Source: Rana temporaria (Eukaryota > Chordata > Amphibia > Anura > Ranidae). Taken from it: DNA of 64,000 nt. Each line of letters opens with the position of its first letter. The stretch's first letter is position 1. The notes below the pieces were generated by a model. That model saw nothing but the letters and a program-made list of their open reading frames with translations, had not been told where the DNA came from and did no database searches. The DNA lies in contig NC_053491.1 of NCBI RefSeq assembly GCF_905171775.1, positions 136,522,483-136,586,482 on the forward strand. Reading direction: 5' to 3'. The translations under genes and the position numbers were made by a program. Positions 56,821-64,000 of the stretch are shown here, in pieces.

Positions 56821-58192
56821 GTTTAATAAAACGTGTGATCGTAATAGAATCGTAATAGAAAGTGCCAGAATGCTTGCTATCTTTTCTGTAAAAAGTAGTA
56901 GTAGCATATACAGTATAAACAGGATTGCCTCCCATAACCATAACAGCTTAAGATGATATGTGTTTAAGGTCAAGATGAATTAATCTGAAAGAGTTGTGTT
57001 AGCAATCTGCTTTATTATGAAGCCTGGAAGTTATTACACTGCGTATGTTTTTTGTTTATACATCCACTTATTCAATCACTGGGAAGGCTTTGCAGTACAT
57101 TAGAAATGGCTTACATCCAAATTAGTACTAAACAGCAAATCATAGAAGTGAAGTACTTAACAGCAGCATGCACAAATGAGGTAGCAGGTAGGAACCGGTT
57201 CTTGTAAATACGCTATAAATAAAGTAGAGATGGCTTCATAAGAATGACTGCCGTTCTCGTGAATAATTTTCATAGCACCTTGTAAACACTGACACCTGAC
57301 TAGGACTTCTATACAACATTTTTGCCTGCGTAAACAGCTAATGTACAATTCTTTTCATAGAAAATAACTTTCAACTCTTCTGATAGTAATATTGTGCTGA
57401 GCAAAAAAGCAAAAGATAAAATTAGGAACGATGGTTGGAGAAATTTTTACAAAAAGAGGTGCACACAGAAAGGTTAGCAAGGACGCTCCTTCCTAGTGCT
57501 ATTGTTTTCTAATAAATGCCATGTTAAAATGCCCACCTAAAACTGATAATTACTATAATTCTTTATAGTGGTTAGATAAATTATGATAATGATAGGTTTT
57601 AAGAGCTTGTAAGCATTTCACTGGTAGGGGAGTTCAGACTCCATGTATCTTTCCATAGAGTCCATTTCTTTCTGGTAAAGCAGGAGGAATTTTATTCTTC
57701 CTACTGCATTCTCCATTTTGTAAAATAAAGTAAAACTCTAAGACCCTCTAGGAATTAATTGTAAGCTCCATGCAAGTGTATGAGCGGATGGATATACTGT
57801 ACGGCCACCTACCTCCGAGTCCACCCAGGTCCAGAAAGAATCGTAATTCTTTTTAATTTTTCCAGACCTTAACCTAATGGATCGGATGGCAACCTGATGT
57901 AAACAGACACAAGTACATTTGCATCCAGCAACCCATAGATCCAACATGGGTCCACCGCAGTCTGCTGTAAAATGTGGACCAAAAACAAAAAAGTGACATC
58001 CATTCTGTTCAGCTCTAGTTCAGCAGGAGATCCACGAGCAGGAGACAAGTGGAGTGTGCCCATGGGAAAGGACTGTTAAACACTTTGGAAGGCTGGCATT
58101 ATCTTTACAATACTAAAATATAGGTTTTCACGTAGATTTGTGAATGCAGACATCTTATTGTAAATAATATTTATTTGTATATGCTAATATTA
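56821..58192. other. Mostly unique sequence
   Basis: No gene recognised. 57780-58070 contains GGATCGGATGGCAACCTGAT and TGGGTCCACCGCAGTCTG phrases that resemble the 39763-40143 style of GC-richer element. No ends could be paired. Confidence 0.35.
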
Positions 58193-58308
58193 GGGTCTAA
58201 TGCACACTAGGGCTTTATACGTGCTTTTCTCCTGGCAGGACTGGCAGGAAAAAAACAGTTAAAAAACGCTCCTAAGCCATGTGTTTTTATGCACGTTTAG
58301 GCGCATTA

Positions 58309-58622
58309 AGGCCTCGTACACACGATAGGTTAAACAGAGGACAACGGTCTGATGGACCGCTTTCATCGGTCAAAACCGATCGTGTGTGGGCCCCATAGGT
58401 TATTTAACCATCGGTTAAAAAAAAGCCAACTTGCTTTAAATTTAACCGATGGATTCCTAACCGATAGAAAAAAACGATCGTTAGTAGGCACAACCATCAC
58501 GATCGTTTTTTTAACCGATGGTGTGTAGGTGCGACGGACCATCAGTCAGCTTCATCGGTTAACTGATGAAAACGGTCCATCAGACCGTTCTCATCGGATG
58601 GGCCGATCGTGTGTATGCGGCT
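58309..58622. mobile_element. GTACACACGAT-family element, TSD TTA
   Basis: 314 bp flanked by TTA (58306-58308 and 58623-58625). Left AGGCCTCGTACACACGAT, right reversed AAGCCGCATACACACGAT. The interior is largely self-complementary around AACCGATGG/CCATCGGTT and ACGATCGTT. Harbinger-like by its 3-bp TWA duplication. No protein. Confidence 0.9.
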
Positions 58623-58728
58623 TTAGAGCTTGGACATTTATTCATTTAATTTTATTGGTCAGAATATTATTTTATTCTGGTCAGTGAATTGATAAAAATG
58701 CTGAAGCACTAAAAGAGCCTAGCACTAA

Positions 58729-59257
58729 TGCCCTGTACACACGATCGGTCAATCTGTTTTTTTCATCAGTTAACCGATGAAGCTGACTGATGGTCAGTCG
58801 TGCCTACACACCATCGGTTAAAAAAAACGATTGTGTCAGTACGCGGTCACGTAAACCATGTATGACGGCACTACAAAGGGGAAGTTCAAATCCAATGGCG
58901 CCACCCTTGGGGCTGCTTTAGCTGATTTTGTATTAGTAAAAGAAGTTTCGCGCTTTTCTGTCTGTTACAGCGTGATGAATGTGCTATCTCCATAACGAAC
59001 GCTAGTTTTACCAGAACGAGCGCTCCCGTCCCCTAATTTAGTCTGAGCATGTGTGGATTTTTAACCGATGAACGTGCCTACAAATGATCGTTTTTTTTTC
59101 TATCGGTTAGGTATCCATCGGTTAATTTTAAAACAAGTTTAAAAAATTTTGACCGATGGATAAATAACCAATGGGGCCTACACACGATCGGTTTGGTCTG
59201 ATGAAAACGGTTCATCAGACCGTTCTCATCGGATTGACCGATCGTGTGTACGTGGCA
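58729..59257. mobile_element. GTACACACGAT-family element, TSD TAA
   Basis: 529 bp flanked by TAA (58726-58728 and 59258-59260). Left TGCCCTGTACACACGATCGG, right reversed TGCCACGTACACACGATCGG. It shares its centre (CCACCCTTGGGGCTGCTTTA, TTCGCGCTTTTCTGTCTGTT) with 22202-22683, so these two are a longer subfamily. The 58309 copy is an internally deleted form. Confidence 0.9.
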
Positions 59258-59599
59258 TAACGGTGTTTAGACGCGTTTGCAAGTGTTTACCCATATTTGG
59301 GCACATCAGCGTTTTTCTTATGCTCAAAAGCTCCTCTCCTGAATACACAAGCAATGTTTTTTTTTTTTTTTTCTGCCTCTAAACTCCCCCGACTCTAAAC
59401 GCTAACTTTAAATGCCTATAGTGTGCATGGACATATAGGTTAACATGGAGGGGAGTTTAGAGGCAGAGGAAAAAAAATCTCAAATGCCTGTAAAAGCAGC
59501 ATTTTTAAGCGTGTGGATAATGCCTTAAATGGAATGAATTTCTGTTTAGAGTTTTTGGTTAGATGAACGGGCCTTACTCTTTTACCTGTAAGGCAACTA

Positions 59600-60534
59600 T
59601 CTGAATGTTGCATGCTACTCTGCTCTTTCTTGGGTCTTCTGCTATCTATCTATTTATCTACAATATCTATAGATCTATCTATCTCTTCTCACCTTCAGTG
59701 TCACCTATGCTCTATCTCCTCTGCTCCTTTTTTCCATTGGGGTAACTCAAGGCTCTTGAGTCCTCGATCTCCTCATGTATCACACATATGTCGCACCATT
59801 TCCACAAACTCAATCTTTCTAAAACTGAGCTTGTAATATTTCCTGCTCCCCAATCCCCCCCCCCCCATTCATGGCTTTACCATTGAGATCAATAGCAAAA
59901 TTATTGGTCCCTTCCCTTATGCCAAGGTTTTAGGTGTAATCCTAGACTCTGACCTCTCGGGACCCTTTTAGGGCCCACATCCAATCACTAGCTAAACTTT
60001 GCTTCCTTACCTTCGTAACTTTTCTAGAATTTGCCCCTTCCTAACTAATGACACCACAAAACAATCTGTTCACTCCCTGAATATCTCCTGCTTTGACTAC
60101 TGCAACTCCCTCCTAACTGACCGACCTTTGCACAGGCTATCCCCCTTTCAGTCTAACATGAATGCTGAGGCTGGACTAGTACTCCACACTAACCAATCTG
60201 TGGCTTCTGACCCTCTCTCATCCCCTGGAACTCTACTTAAGTTTGTCAGGTTAGCTTCTACCCTCTCTGCCTTTAGGCGATACCTGAAAACCCATTTATT
60301 CAGGGAAGCCTTCCCCACCTCTGCCTAAAAACTGCATGGCCACTTCCATCAGATCATCCTCTACAGCTATTATTTTTTGCCACCTCTGCCTCCCTTGGTA
60401 TTATAAACTCTCTGAGCGGGCCCTTCCTAATCCTTCTGTATTGAGTCATATTGTAATTGTACTGTCTCCCATATATTGTAAAGCATTGCTCAGGCTGCGC
60501 AGTACAAACTGTTGGTGCTATATAAATCCTGTAT

Positions 60535-60574
<40 letters not shown>

Positions 60575-60575
60575 T
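59600..60575 (+). mobile_element. 3' part of an L2/CR1-like LINE, plus strand
   Basis: The plus-strand translation in shifting frames gives HFHKLNLSKTELVIF, then PYAKVLGVILDSDL, then SCFDYCNSLLTDRP, FQSNMNAEAGLV and FRRYLKTHLFREAF. This is the order found in the C-terminal half of CR1/L2 reverse transcriptases. It is followed by TTGTAAAGCATTGC... and GGTGCTATATAAATCCTGTA, then (TAA)n to about 60575. Stops, frameshifts and an apparent internal deletion make it inactive. It is the longest copy in the window and opposite in strand to the other three. Confidence 0.85.
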
Positions 60576-61749
60576 AATAATGTTAGCAGTTCTATTTTTG
60601 GACATCACTCTGTTCAAGGTTTAAGACGTACAGTATCTAAATCCCATGCAATTTAATATATTGCAGCTCACTAGTCCTTATATGTGGTGACTCCATTAGT
60701 TCAACTTTTTCAGGCTTTTGCCCCTATTTTCATTCTTCCAATAAATTATTTGCTAGTGATAACACACTTCATAGAGTGACAACGCTTATGCACTGCATTG
60801 TGACTGCGGAAGAGCAGTGTTGTTTTCTATGCTGCTCTCCTGATTTGGACTAAATGCACTTCTTACTCTCCTCATCTACATTACATGGGGGGGGGGGTCC
60901 CCTGTAGTTCAAAGCAGATAGCTGGGGAGTCTGATATTCAGTTCAGTGCACAGAAAGTTACAAGGACAGAATATTTCTGGCAAGATCAACAGGTGTTTTG
61001 TTTGTACTTGCAGATGATCTACTTAACCTGAAAAAGAAACCTAGTTCAGTCATCATGTTTAAGTAATGCTAAGATATATTTAATATCCAAGGTATGTCAC
61101 AATATAACATTTATGAAAATTTGCTGTGACAAGCAAAAAATGCTAGAATTATGACAGAGATAAGGACAGAAAAATATCCAATATTTGAATATTTATACAA
61201 TATGTAAACACCATTCCTGTTCTCCCTTGATTTGTTTTACATGCTTTCCAAATGTACAGATCTTAGATCTTCTTACTACCCAGCATTTGCACAGTGAATG
61301 ACTACCATTTACAGACATAGTAGTAAGGACCTCAGGCTTTTCATGACAAACATTTTGCATCATGATCAAATAATTGTTTAGCTAATACTGCCTGCATTGC
61401 TTCACTCATAAGTTATTGTTTCAACAAGTGTCAGTCATATTGTTTTATAGACAATATTTTGTGGTCGGAGGTGGGATTTGATGCAGGTAAAAATATACTG
61501 AATTCTCTACCTATTGTATATGTGTACATGCCAGCTCTGCCACTGGCAACAAAAGTGCCAATATTCCATAGAAAGTGCTTTGTAATATCTGTTTGATAAG
61601 CGCTAAAAAAAAAATCAGTTGAACATGTGAGAGTCAGAGGTGTCTAGTGTCCTATGTGCACTTCATGTGCTATTTCAAAGAGTCTTTCTAGTTATTCTTA
61701 TCTTAAAAAATAGAACCTGTTTTAAATTTTTCTTATGGTTAAAAAAAGA
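60576..61749. other. Unique sequence
   Basis: No gene recognised. Nine G at about 60888. Confidence 0.4.
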
Positions 61750-62009
61750 TAGAAAAAAACGATTGTCTGTGGGAAAATCCATTGGTCAAAAATCCACGCA
61801 TGCTCAGAATCAAGTCGACGCATGCTCGGAAGCATTGAACTTAATTTTTCTCAGCACGTCGTCGTGTTTTACGTCACCGCGTTGGACACGATCGGATTTT
61901 TAACCGATGGTGTGTAGGCAAGACTGATGAAAGTCAGCTTCATCGGATATCTGATGAAAAAATCCATCGGCCCGTTTTCATCAGACGAACCGATCGTGTG
62001 TACAGAGCA
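61750..62009. mobile_element. 5'-truncated GTACACACGAT-family copy, right flank TTA
   Basis: From AAAAAAACGATTGTCTGTGG to CGATCGTGTGTACAGAGCA, with TTA at 62010-62012. Contains CATGCTCAGAATCAAGTCGA, TTTTACGTCACCGCGTTG and GATGAAAGTCAGCTTCATCG. The left half is missing. Its right portion matches the fragment at 1200-1335. Confidence 0.8.
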
Positions 62010-62249
62010 TTAGAGTGGGTATGGTTTAGTAGTTTGGAAAAATTACATTGGACAGGATTGGCATCACTCAAAAATGCTGTGTGCTGGCAACTTACACCAG
62101 AAGTTGCTAGACATGTGCACATTGAAATATTTTGTTTCAGAATTTCGTTTTCGTCCGAAAAATATAATTATTTAGTTACTTCCAAAATTCATTTTTATTT
62201 ATTTTGTTTCGTAAAAAAATGCATTCGTCTGAAAATCCGAATTAATTAA

Positions 62250-62660
62250 GGTTGAATCTGTCGTACACACGATCAGTCCATCCGATGAGAATGGTCTGAT
62301 GGGCCGTTTTCATCGGTCCAAACTGATCGTGTGTGGGCACCATCGATTAGTTAACCTTCGGTCAAAAAAATAGGAACTTGCTTTAAAATTGAACCGATGG
62401 ACGCCTAACCGATAGGTCATAACCGACCGTTAGTATGCGAAAGCATAGGTTAAAAACCCACGCATGCTCAGAATCAAGTTGACGCATGCTTGGAAGCATT
62501 GAACTTCATTTTTTTCAGCATGTCGTTGTGTTTTACGTCACCGCGTTGTGACACGATTGGTTAACGGACGGACGGACCATCAGTCAGCTTCATCGGTTAA
62601 CCGATGACAACGGTCCTTCGGACCGTTCTCATCATGTGGACTGATCGTGTGTACGAGGCC
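62250..62660. mobile_element. GTACACACGAT-family element, flank TAA
   Basis: Right end reversed GGCCTCGTACACACGATCAG with TAA at 62661-62663. The left end GGTTGAATCTGTCGTACACA is partly altered outside CGTACACACGATCAG, with TAA at 62247-62249. The interior holds the CATGCTCAGAATCAAGTTGA and ACGTCACCGCGTTGTGACAC segments and long CCATCGGTT-type complementarity. Confidence 0.85.
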
Positions 62661-62708
62661 TAAGAGTAATGAGAGAATTTCAAATATTCCACAATAACCA
62701 GAAATACT

Positions 62709-62887
62709 GGGGTTGATTTACTAAAACTAGAGATTGCAAAATATTGTACAGCCGTGTATGGTAGCCAATCGGCTTCTAATTTCAGCTTATTTAATTAAAC
62801 TTTTGGCAAAAAAAAAATTGAAGATGATTTGTATCTTTGCTGAGCTGTACCAGGTTTTGTACTTTGCAGTTTTAGCAAATCAACCCC
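62709..62887. mobile_element. Small inverted-repeat element (GGGGTTGATTT), flank ACT
   Basis: 179 bp with ends GGGGTTGATTTACTAAAAC and, reversed, GGGGTTGATTTGCTAAAAC (one mismatch in 19). ACT stands directly on both sides (62706-62708 and 62888-62890). Inner TGCAAA/TTTGCA and GTACAGC/GCTGTAC pairs follow. The open frame across it is incidental. Confidence 0.88.
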
Positions 62888-64000
62888 ACTGTATACTGTT
62901 GATGGCTCCAACAGAACTAGTAAAAAAAAGAAATACATGCTCTATGTTTTAACTTGTGAACATTTCAAAATTATAATATTAAAACGCAACCTTATAATAG
63001 TCCTACTTTAACCTGGCCAACATATATGTCCTTTTAAAAAATGTAAAAAAAGCAACCTCATTGAATAGATTGATCTCCTAGGGTAATTGTACATGAAACT
63101 ATGGCAATAGCTGTACTACTTTCACACCAAAACTAGTTACGCACATTTCATGTAGTTCATTGTAAGAACCAGACATAATGTTATAATTAAAAGCTGTCAT
63201 TGTAGCACATGTAAGATAGAAACAAATTACATTTCCCTAACATAACGTATCACACTGACTATTCACCCCTCTGACTCTCATTATGTGATTATAAATATTT
63301 AAACACTGTGAAGAAGAATGCAAGTTTAAAAAGCATTGTCTACCAAGACCTCTAGCATAAAGCCAAGGAACTAATTGGATTCACACTTGCCATTATTGAG
63401 GTGACTTTGATTTTTAAATGTAAATGATTGTAGGGGGTTTTTTCAAGCCGATGCAATTTCAGATATACTGAACTGCTAATCTGCTATTGAACTTTTTAAT
63501 AAGTGTAAGCACGGTATATGTATCTGAAACTACAGAAGCATCATGCTGAACTTTTCGTGATTATTACATTTTGTGTTGAAAAAAAAAAGATCGTAGAAAC
63601 AAATGAATGCTATTTTGCACTTTAAAATGAAAAAGAGAAACGGTCTGAAAACTGCCCCCTGTCATGATACACCTCCATCCCCATAATACATGAAGTACAA
63701 ACAATGGCCCGTGGGACTTTAAATTAGGTGATCATGATGATCAAAGCAAGTAAACAAGGTGTATAAATGTATAAGGTCTCAAAATATATTGGAATAGTGT
63801 AAACATCATCCTGAAACGGCATGGATGGCAGGTTCATAAAAGCAGCATAGCACAAATTTCCTCCAAACATAACCATAGTAGTATACAGTAATGGTGGTAC
63901 AGGTATATATATTACACTCTATAACACAACACGTTTCGCAAACTCTACTCGCTTCTTCATGGGTGGATGTGTATATCCCATGTCTTTAAAAATATAAGTA
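62888..64000. other. Unique sequence; GTTTCG-motif repeat near the right edge
   Basis: No gene recognised. ACACGTTTCGCAAACTCTAC followed by TCGCTTCTTCATGGG (63930-63963) is a motif I associate with ends of dispersed amphibian repeats. Its reverse (GAAGAAGCGAG...GCGAAACGTGT) resembles the GTGAAACGTGT at about 5140. Confidence 0.4.

Larger units (their letters stand above)
58193..59530. mobile_element. Older element disrupted by two insertions
   Basis: The left text TAGGGTCTAATGCACACTAGG is followed by AAAAAACGCTCCTAAGCCAT. The right text contains AAACGCTAACTTTAAATGCC, TATAGTGTGCATGGACATAT and GCATTTTTAAGCGTGTGG. The style matches the 46198-46690 family (GCACACT near the end, CGTTTTT interior). 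Two complete elements (58309-58622 and 58729-59257) lie inside. Outer limits are uncertain. Confidence 0.45.

Overview
The window is eukaryotic, AT-rich, and almost entirely non-coding. It is built from mobile-element remnants and tandem repeats set in unique intergenic or intronic sequence. Several repeat families match ones I associate with true frogs (Ranidae or close relatives). They include TTAA-flanked elements opening TTAACCACTTGCCGACC-like, inverted-repeat elements ending GTACACACGATCGG, 'AGATTCAC...GTGAATCT' elements and 'TTAGGCCTCATGCACACTGG' elements. A ranid-like anuran is therefore the best guess, made from memory of repeat families and not from a search. I found no convincing host gene, tRNA, rRNA or CRISPR array. 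The only non-transposon reading frame worth keeping is a weak candidate at 3746-4069 (minus strand).

Layout. 1-1085: two interleaved satellites (an 11-bp-core GCCACTGTGCC array and a 25-bp array). 2054-2774: a complete hAT-type element with an exact 8-bp target duplication. 5511-12850: a chain of three mobile elements separated by (TA)n/(TG)n tracts. The middle one (6568-12121) is the best find. It is a tyrosine-recombinase retrotransposon with Ngaro-type split direct repeats in the order A1 - internal region - B1 - A2 - B2. Its repeats are almost identical (one mismatch each). Its internal region holds a broken RNase H, a broken tyrosine recombinase and, where reverse transcriptase would be expected, about 2 kb of higher-order minisatellite. 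12137-12640 is a TIR element ending CCGTATTTATC.

16456-25657 holds a cluster of TTAA-flanked (piggyBac-like) non-autonomous elements, including two near-identical 1-kb copies 8.2 kb apart, plus two GTACACACGATC-type elements. 25902-26565, 40701-41255, 50023-50125 and 59600-60575 are truncated 3' ends of one L2/CR1-like LINE family. 41358-42287 carries two more TTAA elements back to back. 43568-45025 is a hAT element (TSD ACATAGAG) with a solo LTR (TSD CAGTC) nested inside. 46198-46690 and 47357-47890 are intact Harbinger-like (TSD TTA) and hAT-like (TSD GTGCTACT) elements. 53558-53638 is a perfect 37-bp-arm palindrome. 58193-59530 shows two elements with TTA and TAA target duplications nested in an older one.

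The elements do not work together as a pathway. What can be read is insertion order, target-site preference and decay. The TTAA, TTA/TAA and 8-bp duplications point to three transposase classes (piggyBac-like, PIF/Harbinger-like, hAT-like) that must be supplied from elsewhere in the genome. Boundaries without stated target duplications are approximate.
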